Source of the DNA: Dendrophyllia cribrosa
Taxonomy: Eukaryota > Cnidaria > Anthozoa > Scleractinia > Dendrophylliidae
Assembly (NCBI GenBank): GCA_024195265.1
Contig: JAJLRJ010000009.1
Span: 6,425,924 to 6,489,923 of the forward strand
Length of the DNA: 64,000 nucleotides
Direction: 5' to 3'
The notes below the pieces were generated by a model. That model saw only the letters and a list, made by a program, of their open reading frames with translations. It searched no databases and had not been told where the DNA came from. This document shows, in pieces, positions 54,112 through 64,000 of the stretch (the first letter of the stretch is position 1; every line of letters begins with the position of its first letter). Made by a program: the position numbers and the translations under genes.

Positions 54112-56152
54112 ATGAGTGAAAAGGATACGGTAAGTAACTATTTTTCAAAGGTTTTCGTAAGTGATTTCTCGTGCTGGTGTTCAATTTGGCTTGTTGTTGG
54201 GTGTATAAATCTTGAATCGTTCATGAAAGCTGATGGAAGATATCAGTGGATCGGTCAAGTAGAAAGCGGTGCATTGAACCTGTTGTGCGTTTTTCACAGG
54301 TTCTGAGTAAGGTTTCAGGCCTCAGAAGCTATTTTATGTGCAGAATGTTTACCAACAAAGATTCAATTTTTGTTGATTTTGAGTGACAGTGTATGTATTG
54401 TGGAGTAACCCTATGATGAGGCCCTGTTATGGGGAGGAGGGGTGAGCATGTCCCCAGGGCTCGAAATTAACTTTTTCGTTCAGGAGCCAACTGGCGACTA
54501 ATGGGAACATTTTGGTCGCCAGATCGTAAATTTTGGTCGCCAATTTTATTCAATATGTATGTTATATAAAACACACTTAAATGTTACTTTGCATGCAAGA
54601 AAAATAATAGGTAGAAAGAAGCAGCATAGGAAAGACTTACGAAAGTTAGCTACCAGTGTTCACAGCTGTCTTTAGCGATGGTTTGTTCTTAGTTTTTCGA
54701 GATGCAGGTTAGCACAAAACGTTCCGAGTTCATAGTTTTCATAACTGGACAAACAAGGGTCCTTTACCCTTGCTTTTACCTCTTCACAACATACCGTAAA
54801 CACCGGCGTATATAAATTAAAGCGGAACTCGCAGATAAGCCGCACCCCGAGTTTGAAGCCCAAATTTTTGGGGAAAAAAGGTTTTTTTTCAAAATAAAAA
54901 CGTAAGTTAGAGAATTGGCTCTAAGAAACGTGAGCTATACTTTGCTTCTATCCATCGAATCATCCTGTATTGAAAATAAAAACACACTTTTGATCGCAGC
55001 TACGTTCGTTTGCCCGCCGTTCGTTCAGGCCACAACAAGCTTGGTAGTCATGCAAATTTCTTGAGGACATCGGGTTAACCAAGATGGCCGCTTGTTTACA
55101 GACTTTCTTTGGCTTCTTTCGTTCGTCTTCGGTGTTCCTTCATTGCTAAAAGGTTCAAAATGTCCGACAAAGATAGCGAGAACCGTTTTAACACAGGTAT
55201 TTTGACAATTTGAGGCTAAATTTCACAATTTATAAACTCGACGCTCGCGTTCGTGTGTTGCGTGTTCGATGCGGACCTTTTTGCTCAATTTGATTTTTGG
55301 CCTCAGAGGCGCTCTAGCAGCTCTGTGAGACAAACAAGACTAACTTTTCTACGTCAAGTTTTGCTCAACGTTATACACCTCAAATAAAGGCTCTCAAAGT
55401 CTGGTCAACTTATATCACTGGAAAGTACGATTGATAAACTATGATTTGCAGAACTCAGTGGATGTTAATACCACAGATAAACTGCACCCCCGATTTTGAG
55501 CAAACGTTTTGGGCAAAGAAGTGCGGCTTATACACCGGTGTATAAACTAAAAGATTTATTTTAGTGCAGAAGTTTTTTTTGTGGTTATCGGACAAAACGT
55601 GAGTCGCCAGCTGGCGACCAGTTCCGAAAATCTAGTCGCCAGCACTCAATTTTTGGTCGCATTTGCGACCAGTTAGTCGCAATTTCGAGCCCTGGTCCCT
55701 AGTCTGAATTTCAAAACTTGTCAGTCATTCCTCAATTTCGTAAGATTCACCTGTCGCTGTTTGAGTTTTTTTGCCATCAGTTGTCATTCCACTTCACTGA
55801 TATTGCTGTTTCAACGCCATGTTTCTTGTCGGCATTTACACTAACAGGACCTCTATGATAGAAACATAGAATGCGCGATCACTGCAAAACAAAAAAAAAG
55901 CCATTAGAATGGCCGGATCTGGGTTTCCAGACCAAGATCAGTATTAATACTTGAAGTGAAACAAAAGAAACGGCAAACTGATCCTTACTGGCTTATTGCA
56001 TTAAAACAGAAGCAGAAACAATAAAATAAAAGTGGAATATAATAGTACTCTCTATGATAGACAAGCAAATTTCCTGATATGGAAACTAGAGAAAACCTCT
56101 GACCTTACATATGGTCCACTAATGTAAAAATACTTTAGTTACCTGAACTATC

Positions 56153-56197
<45 letters not shown>

Positions 56198-59100
56198 ATG
56201 CCTGCTAATATAAAGCTTTGTATAATAATCATAATAATCCTGGACCGTAATATTTACTTCACATGCTATGCTTTAATTCTTAATATTTTGTATGCCAATA
56301 TATTTCTCACACACAACTGGGAGCCATGCCAAGCTGAAACACAGCCTGACCTTTATTGACACAGCCACTAATATTATGTTACAATTTTGCCAAAAACTGG
56401 CTCATAGGAAACAAGACCAGAAAACTTAGCAGATATAAGTACATTACAACTTAAATGAATTTGAAAATCACTTAATTAGGGGTGGGTGGGCGGGGCAGGT
56501 CAAGCAATGGCAAATGGCAACAAACAACTGTACTTTGCACAAACCACGTGACCTAAAAACCCACACACTAGAACCCAGACTCCCAGCTGTGTGTGAGAAA
56601 AACGTTTTCCGCTTCTTTCGTTCCTCAGCCGGCGGAAAACCACACACATTAATTATTTATACATTATACATTATGGAAAGAGACAACATAAAGTAAACTG
56701 GCTTGTCTAAGAACACAACACAATGGCAGAGGCAATAATCATTTGAGAGCAAAATAGTTTAAACAACAGGTTTAAAATGGGGCCACTTTTTTTCAGCTTG
56801 TTAGACAGCGGCTAATAGAGCTGGAGAAGAAACATGCAAAAGCTTTGAGAAAACTTCAGGTAAGCTTAACAATGTATTTCATCTGTTTTTATTGTTGAAG
56901 CAAATTTAATAATATTTACATTGACAATATTTATTAATCAGGGCTGTCATTAAGCTTTGAGGTTATGAAGCTGGCTATAAAAGAAAAACAGGTGGTCATA
57001 AACCCAAGAAAGCCCGTCATGGCTGTTTTCCTTCAATCATTTTAAGACTTGCCTGGTACTAATGACAGTGCTGTTTAATAGACCATTTTACAGTTGTCTT
57101 CTTCGTGTCCTGGCCTTGAGTAGAAGCGAGGCTGAAGTTGACCTTGTTATGATACAGACCTTGGAACTTTTCAGATGTTAATTTACCTAGTTAGCATGAG
57201 AAAAGCATTATTAACATATGAAAGGCAGAAAGGTTTGTATCAAAGCAAGACCACCTCTAGCCTCGCTTACACTCAAAGGCAAGGTCACCAAGCACACAGC
57301 TGTAAAATGGATAATTCTGTTTGTATAGTAGACCTGTGTCCATCCGTGTTTATAAATCAGTTTCAGGAAATGGCTGTGTGTGTCCTCACAGACAGTTAAA
57401 CCAACCTCTCTTTAGTGACTAATTGAAGGGCTCCTGACAAGAACGTCCTATGTACTTTTTTGGAAAATTTTCACTGAAATCTTGGATTTTTGGCCTCAAC
57501 AGGGACTCACTTGCTAAAATTATGACTGAATCATGTACATGTAAATATGACTGAAAGGATTTAAACCAGGTCAACAAATATTCTATCTTCGAACAGAATA
57601 AAATTTGTTTTTTAAGAGATACATAGGGTGTCCTAAGGCCCAAAACATTTTCTCAAAGATGTGTATTTTCTTCCCCATTTTGGATCTGTTTTAAGTACCT
57701 TAACAATAATAAATCATTAATTTGACAAAACTGTGCTTTTAAAGGCCTAAAACATACAATTTTAGTGAAAGTTGCCAAAAACATACTTAGGATGTTCTTG
57801 CTTGGAGCCCTTCAATTAATACTCCAGAAACATTGGTCATCTACTTGTAGATTGTGAGCAGTCTCTTATTTTTATTTTTGTCAGTCAAGCGAGTGTGATC
57901 TGTGAGGGGCAACCCTAAAACCCGGAAATCGGAAATCGGAAACCGGAATCCGGAATCCGGAATCCGGAATCCGGAAACCGGAAACCGGAATCCGGAATCT
58001 GGAATCCGGCGTTTTTTTGGTAGAATCCGAAAACGGATTTGTGATCCCAGATCATATGGATTTTTCAACACACACAAAAAACGAAAATCCGAAAAAATAT
58101 TATTCACCCTGTAGTTATCGCCGCACCAAAGTGGATTTGTCCAGTATTGCCGCCCTACAATGGTTGCAACATTTCATCAACAAGCGCATTATCTGCTCGT
58201 TTAAAAATCTATTTACGTTCAAAATCAATCATAACCTCAGGAATGTATAACAAATGAAGTTATCCTGAGAGTAATGATGAAATCTCACTTGAATTGTCCA
58301 TGATATATACTTTATGGCGTCCTTTACTGCGAGAAAGACAAAAATGGCGTGCAAATGAAATATTGGCGGGACGAGTAAATTTGCATCAAGACCGCTTGAC
58401 AGGTGTACTATTTTCGGACCTTTCCCCCCCAAAAAAAACGCTCGGTTTATGAATTTCAAAAATTTAGATTTAGATCCACTCGGAGTGTGGATTCTTTAGA
58501 TTCATGATCCGTTTTTAACCCGTGAATACACGCACGCGTATTGAACGGGTAGCGCGCGGGTTAACGGTAAACGGAGACAGATATGCAAATGAACACTCAC
58601 TTGCTCCTTCCATCAGCTGTAAACTTAGTGACGTATTTTATAATGCTTTGTTACGAATGCGTTTCGTAACAAGAACAGTGTGAATCCAGCGATAACAATA
58701 ACTAATTTGTGAATATAAACAACAATAAGCTTAAAGATGTTTCGCATTTGGAGTCTTTAATGCAACATAAAATCGATTTTCCAAAAGGAGACACGCGTTT
58801 TGATGCATATCTACCTTTAAATAACAAAATTTAGTCTTAATAGAGCATGTGTTCCTCGATGGCCTCGTGGGCTAAGGTGCCGGATTTGCACACGGGAGGC
58901 CCGGATTCAATTCACGCCCGTGAACTGGACATTATGAAAGTGATTTCCTTGTTTTTTTTTTGCGTTTGTCAAAAGTCCTTAAGGTTATTTATTTTTTTTT
59001 AAAATATCGAACCGTGTCAGTGTGAAAACATAAGCTTACCGAAATATTGCGTTGCGTGTAAGCATTTCTTATTCACGGGTTGGTTCTCAGGAGCCTTTGA

Positions 59101-62100
59101 TTGGATTTTAGTAGCTGTTCTGGAAATGTCCACGGCATATTAAAGCGAGAATAGACATGCAGTCCTTTGCAGCAAGTGCTTTCATAAACACATGTCTTGC
59201 ACTTCTTGCTCTAAAGTAAGCGAGTAAGTAAGTAAGTAACCTTATTAATGTGGTCTAATACACTTAGCTCATTACAGTATTGTAAGTATCGCTATTTTCC
59301 AGGTTTTGCCACTTACAAAAATAAAAGAAAAACGAAAACACTAAGATATAATATAAAAATAGGTCCGCAATGCGTACATGAGTGAGCTTACGATGAAAAT
59401 TTGCACGGAAATATCTAGAGACGGAATTTGTGATGTCGAAAATGTTACTGTCAAAGATATTAAGGCGGGACTTAACCTAAATTTGAATGAAATTTGATGA
59501 GGTTTTAAGAAGGGATAGGAGTAAGAAAATGATTTTTGGAACACCAACAGACAGTCGATACCCACGTAAGAGCACCCCAGGTTGCTAGTGGACTAACTTG
59601 GTATCCGTCTATTAATTATTAACTACAAATTCTAATTTTAAAACTTCACTAAATCTTCAATATTTCTTATTTCTCTTAATTTTACCAATCCTTCTAGAAA
59701 AACTATCTCCTCCCAAACACACCCAAAAATCACCCAAAAATTCACAAAACACCCCACAACATAGCTTTACGGGATGAGCATAGGGTTTTTAGATTGCTTG
59801 AAACGTGAACGAGATATTTCCATTAAAGCCATGTCAAGTGGCGGAAAAGTGGCGTTTAGGTTAAGTCCCGCCTTAAGCTTAATGAGAAATACACCATAGG
59901 CTGTCTGCCTCTGATTTTTCATAAAAACTATTTAACAATATAATGTGGTATTGTCACAGGTATGGAAGCACAACTTAAAAAATGGTTCATTGACTGTATA
60001 ACTGGTGCAAGTGTTCCAAGTCCAAGAGATGTGATAAAAACACATGTCCACCAAGCACCATTGTGGCTTGCAACTTAACGTGTCAAGAGCTTCTGTATTG
60101 GAAAAGTATCTTGGTTTGTCGAGGATGATTTTTAGATCCTTCGTTAATTTGGTATCGTTTTTGTCACGCTATGTAATGTCACTACAAGGACCGAGTTATC
60201 ATCATTGTCATCATCAAAGTTATCATATTAGCAAATTTCTGAAAAAAAAATGTAAATCATATACAGCAGTCCCTCTGTTAAGCTGAAACCCTCAGGACCT
60301 TGAGAAGCATTTCCAGTAAAGGACTGGTGAATACATATTTTGGGTTTTTGAGAAATGACCACTTAATAGAGGAAGTACTGTAACTGTGAACATGAACAAA
60401 ATTCTAGATCTACCGCACATGGATTTACACAAGGATAGGTGCCTATTTGAAATAGGTGTTTATTTGAAACAGTGTCTGACAAACAAACGTGGTCGGGTTT
60501 CACATGTAAGGAGTGGTAAAACCCCATACTGACAGTAAAGATTGACACCATTTTACTCAAGGCAGGCAATGTTATCTTTTAATCAAAATATATAAATTTA
60601 AAGATCAATTTAATAAAACTTTTACGCTTGTAGCTATTGTTTCAGAGGTCTGAAACAATAACTACACTTGTAAATTACAGCTGTAAAAGTTTTATGAAAT
60701 TGAGCCCTGGTTGGTGCTTATAGCATGTAGCTGTTTGCATACAGTATCAGCATTGCCAACAATAACAGTAAAACATTAACATTTATTCTCAAGTTTTTTT
60801 GGAATGTAGGTAGCTGTAACAAGTATAGTTAACTTACATTTTAAACTTAGTAACATCAACGTTTTCAAACAATAACTTTTCAACGTTTTAGTGTAACTGC
60901 ACTTTACCCAGATTTGTGTCTCTAAAGACATTATTTGTTCTCCGAAGAGAATTCATCGTTTCCCGAAGGAAATATTTTGTTCCCAGAAGGGAATTATATG
61001 ACCCTGAGACAGGGTTATGGATTGCCAGATGTTGTACATGGAGCAATTCGCAATGCTGGACTGCACAAGTCACTCGGCGGCCATCACAGCTGTCTTTAAA
61101 ACTACATCTCGGTGATTTAGGGAACCTTTTGTTGGCGAAGATTTTGTCTACACCTTCAAAACATCTGAAAAACTCTTTACGTGAAAACAATAGACATATT
61201 GCTTGAATGCTGTGCCTGATTACTCGTGCAATATAACACGAAAACATCGTAAATTTCGAGTCTCTTACCTCTCTTTCTCCAACGGCGAAAAAACGTGGTT
61301 GCTTCCACGTCGTGTTTTTGATATCGAAAATACGTCGTTCGTTATCCGGGATGATCCGGGATCAGTTCGCAGCACTTCGTGTTCAACCTCTCTCATATTC
61401 GCGTGTTCGTGCTCTCATCGTTCGTACGGAAATAAACAATATCTGTTCGAGACCAGGCGCCGTGATACCGAAGACAACCAGAAGATTGGACTACCACGGA
61501 CTTACAGACACTTCCCATGACATAGAGTGAGATTACACTTCATGTAAGCTAACTCAAAAATCAGAGAATATGTGTACAATAATAATATAACAATATTTGG
61601 ACGACGTTCAAGCCAACTTACTCAGTGCCTTCCGTTATTAGTTTTCTTATGGTGGTTTATTAGACGCAAAATCTCCTGAATAAGATAGACTTGAAGGGCC
61701 TAAGTCCGCTTTTTCTGGATCGTTTTTAATGATCGCATTTTATACGATGCTTCCTGGCGATTGAATTTAATTAAGAAATAAACAGTGATATTCTTTTTAT
61801 TATAAAGAGGCTTAAAAAAGGATTCCGGATTCCGGTTTCCGGTTTCCGGATTCCGGATTCCGGAATCCGGATTCTGGTTTCCGGGTTTTAGGGTTGCCCA
61901 TCTGTGAGGGCAAAAGACCATCCAAATAAATTAAGTATTTTTTTCTTTTACTTGGCTTACCCCCACCACCCCCCCCCCCCCCCACCCCCCCCCCCCATTC
62001 CTCACAGCTCACTTACAAGACATCTCAATATAGTGATTTGACTGAAGAAACAAATATTTTGTATCATAAGAGGTGGGCGCTTACATATGTGAGAGCTGGT

Positions 62101-64000
62101 TGCTCAGGGATGTTTGACTGTCACTGATTTATTTACAAAAGGTAGATATACCTGTACAAACACAAGGTACATGTAGTTTGGGTAGAATTTGTAAAGTTGC
62201 AGCTACACGTCAAACATTGTTTACTAGCCTGTGTAGTGTCGGGGAGAGGGGAACTGGGGAGAGAGGGAAAGGACGCCTGCAATAAAGACCCACTTTTGTT
62301 CATTTCTGCGGATGTTGGCGATTGCAAAATTTCGATTGGCTAATTCCCGCTGGGCGGTAAACAGCCCCTTTCTTATAGCAGGTGTTCCTATGTAGCTGCT
62401 GCAACTTTGTAAGTCTCTGATTCTGGCAACATGTAGACATTTACAAATATGAGTATTCCTTTTTTATAGATTTGCAGTCAATACAAAACTACAAGAATAA
62501 AGTCTAGACACCTTTATTGAAGTGCTTTCATTGGACAGATTCACTTAAATGTGTTAACTTCTTTAATCAAGTCAAGCCAATATTCAATTTTATAATTCAT
62601 TTCTTAAACAGTAGCATGACTACCGTTCTTTCAATCAACATCAGAGCACTAATATTATGTTTTAACTATTAAAATACCATATTACATGTATGTTTCTTTT
62701 TTTACATTCTCAATTTCAGAGAGCAGAGAGGTGCAAGCAGAGGCGACAAACGTTTCATGGTTTTACAGTTAAAGATGAGAACACAGTTAATAATAACAGC
62801 TCCAGCATGTTGTTATCTCAGGAGCCAATGTCCGCTGATGTTGGGAAATTAAGGTGTTGGTCAGCTCACAAAAGAGGAGTTTGTAAAACTGTGACATTCA
62901 AGGAAACTGTAGACACTGATGGATCAGCACTGTCAGAGAACAGATGCAGAAGTATTGAAGAAAGTGGCTCCAGCAAGGCATCTAAAAGGAGGTCTGCAGC
63001 ATTACATGTAAGTTCATGTACTCCAATGATTGAGTCTGAATGCAACAAAAAGGAGTGTGATGTTCAAATTCACAATAACAGCTTCGTTGTAGCTGACAAC
63101 AATATGGTTATAATTCCAACTGGCTCGCTTATCTTGTCTGATAATGAAAAGCTTCTTGATGAGAATGTGGCTTTTGTAGAAGGGAAAGATTGTTTTCAGA
63201 TTCAACAAGGTAAAGACCATGCTGGTAACAATGATCTGTGTGACTATGAACAGCATCTTTCAAATATGCCTTCATGCAACAAGGAATGTTTTAACAGTGA
63301 TTTGAATCAAGAGGGTTGCTTCACCAATTGTCAAAAGGAATATAATGCAAAGAAGGTGGTACATCCAAGCAAAGAAACTATTTGTGACAATAGAAATTCA
63401 TTAGAACATAATTCACAAGACATCATGACAAGAAACAGCCTGGATCTGCCAAAAGACAAAGTGACTTTGAAAAAAGAAGGTTGCCTTCATGATGAAAAGG
63501 AAGAAACGAGTAATCCATCCTCTATGCCTGAAAATGATCATTTTTCTTCAGGAAACCACCACTGGTTGTGGCTATTTGAAGAAGAGTTTCCCAGGAGATC
63601 TCCAAGGATACAATCAACACCAGACTTCAGAAGCCAAGCTCTTGTTTGCCAGTATAACAGTGTTAAACAGCCAATTAGGAAAGCAAAACCAATAAGAACA
63701 AAGCAATCAAGGACAAAGAAATATACTCCAAGGAGTGGAGAAAGAACAGTAAAATCTAACAATGAAGACAATTTGCCACATGGTAGTTTACTAAAAGAAA
63801 AAGCTAGTGATGATTTTGTTTTTCCAAGGCCTACTTTAGAACAAACAAAAAAATGTGGTCCTCTGGCTGTTGTAGTGGACTTTTCTTTGCCTGATAAAGA
63901 GTTTGCAAAGTTAAAGCTTGCTAAAATTAAAGGGAATTTGTCAGCTGAAAGGGGGAGTAGAGAATTGAATAATGTAGAGGAAAAGTCTATAGTCAGGCAT
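54112..64000 (+). CDS. PALB2: PALB2 homologue, 5' portion (runs off window)
   Basis: Exons 54112-54129, 56797-56859 and 62720 to beyond 64000, all in phase with GT..AG junctions. Exon 2 plus the start of exon 3 give a coiled coil, LIELEKKHAKALRKLQ|RAERCK, matching the N-terminal BRCA1-binding helix of PALB2 (pattern L..L..+Y+KTL.RLQRA.RAE). Exon 3 is long and polar, like the large PALB2 exon 4, and near its end has VVVDFSLPDKEFAKLKLAKIK, very like the DFQLPDEDFGPLKLEKVK segment of vertebrate PALB2. A basic RKAKPIRTKQSRTKK region could be the chromatin-association part. PALB2 links BRCA1, BRCA2 and RAD51 in homologous recombination. The WD40 end lies outside the window. Confidence 0.82.
54418..55853. 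mobile_element. MITE (18.3-kb family) interrupted by another element
   Basis: Ends GAGGCCCTGTTATGGGG and CACTAACAGGACCTC match the MITE at 18288-18660. It is split at GTCCC by the element at 54455-55694; the uninterrupted relative shows the empty-site sequence. In PALB2 intron 1. Confidence 0.6.
54455..55694. mobile_element. TIR element CAGGGCTCGAAATT, nested
   Basis: Ends CAGGGCTCGAAATTAACT and its inverse AATTTCGAGCCCTG, flanked by GTCCC on both sides (54450-54454, 55695-55699). GGTCGCCA/TGGCGACC repeats lie near both ends. The core includes an inner inverted pair with ATAAGCCGCACCCC and CCGGTGTATAAAC blocks (about 54790-55560), perhaps a further nested element. No transposase seen. Confidence 0.65.
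55854..56796. other. PALB2 intron 1 remainder
   Basis: Contains a poly-C tract (about 56154-56195). No gene or clear element. Confidence 0.6.
57421..57817. mobile_element. MITE with AATTGAAGGGCTCC ends
   Basis: Inverted ends continue imperfectly (ACAAGAACGTCCTA versus TAGGATGTTCTTG). 397 bp, in PALB2 intron 2. Confidence 0.7.
58862..58925 (+). other. tRNA-like SINE head
   Basis: GGCCTCGTGGGCTAAGGTGC (A-box-like) and GGATTCAATTCACGCCC (B-box-like). It is followed by a poly-T-containing unique sequence. Degenerate. Confidence 0.45.
59460..59876. mobile_element. MITE with TTAAGGCGGGACTTAACC ends
   Basis: Left TTAAGGCGGGACTTAACC and right GGTTAAGTCCCGCCTTAA are exact inverse complements; 417 bp. 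Nested inside Foldback-like element 2. Confidence 0.75.
61909..62719. other. PALB2 intron 2, 3' part
   Basis: A poly-C tract near 61968-61996 and AT-rich sequence up to the exon-3 acceptor at 62718-62719. Nothing else is seen. Confidence 0.6.

Larger units (their letters stand above)
57907..61899. mobile_element. Foldback/Mutator-like element 2 (9-bp target duplication)
   Basis: 3,993 bp, flanked by ATCTGTGAG (57898-57906 and 61900-61908). Perfect 19-bp ends GGGCAACCCTAAAACCCGG, followed on both sides by tandem 7-bp units of the CCGGAAT type (about 57923-58010 and 61815-61885). The interior has a tRNA-like SINE head near 58862-58925, a MITE at 59460-59876 and no transposase. Unrelated in sequence to the element at 49058 but identical in architecture. 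Lies in PALB2 intron 2. Confidence 0.8.

Noticed and set aside
60916..61520. ORFs of 96-119 codons on both strands
   Set aside because: Inside Foldback-like element 2, made partly of GAAGGGAATT-type repeats, and without any recognisable domain.

Overview
The window is nuclear DNA of an animal with large introns, AT-rich spacers and a dense load of small transposons. A cnidarian, probably a stony coral or a relative, fits best: it combines conserved animal genes (PITHD1, retinol-dehydrogenase-like SDR, an arrestin-fold gene, a PALB2 homologue) with tRNA-derived SINEs, foldback MITEs, Penelope-like retroelements and a Polinton/adintovirus-like provirus. The taxon is inferred from general resemblance; nothing here fixes a species.

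Layout. 1-4.6 kb: non-genic, with a 17-bp minisatellite (1.16-2.43 kb) beside a terminal-inverted-repeat (TIR) element that carries a nested Harbinger-type MITE. 4.7-17.0 kb: ten 3' exons of an arrestin-domain gene (+); its introns hold a twin pair of piggyBac-type MITEs, SINEs, a pogo/Tigger remnant and hairpin elements. 17.0-19.8 kb: spacer with two MITEs. 19.8-22.9 kb: a two-exon short-chain dehydrogenase (-) head to head with intronless PITHD1 (+). 23.6-24.7 and 46.9-47.1 kb: two halves of a decayed Penelope-like reverse transcriptase, split by one insertion.

That insertion (24,713-46,926, 22.2 kb) is the main object: a Polinton/Maverick-like endogenous virus with 1.7-kb inverted terminal repeats, a GACTT target duplication, integrase with chromodomain-like tail, double-jelly-roll major capsid protein, adenain-like protease, FtsK/HerA-type packaging ATPase and a set of small very basic proteins. 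No protein-primed DNA polymerase B, or any other replication protein, is recognisable. A 5.2-kb block covering the capsid region is tandemly duplicated. The left half is full of single-base frameshifts while the right half is mostly open. Most genes have their own TATA box 30-90 bp upstream of the ATG. The ITR tips carry six degenerate copies of a GTCAAAA..TCCCTATATA motif in both orientations and a TGACGTCA-centred palindrome.

49.06-53.45 and 57.91-61.90 kb: two different ~4-kb elements without a visible transposase that share one architecture, a 9-bp target duplication plus TIRs built of 7-bp tandem repeats, as in Mutator/Foldback-type elements. 54.1-64.0 kb: the 5' part of a PALB2 homologue (three exons, running off the window) with E2F-like and YY1-like promoter motifs; its introns contain the second Foldback-like element and a nested MITE pair. 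All calls come from reading the sequence; no database search was possible.
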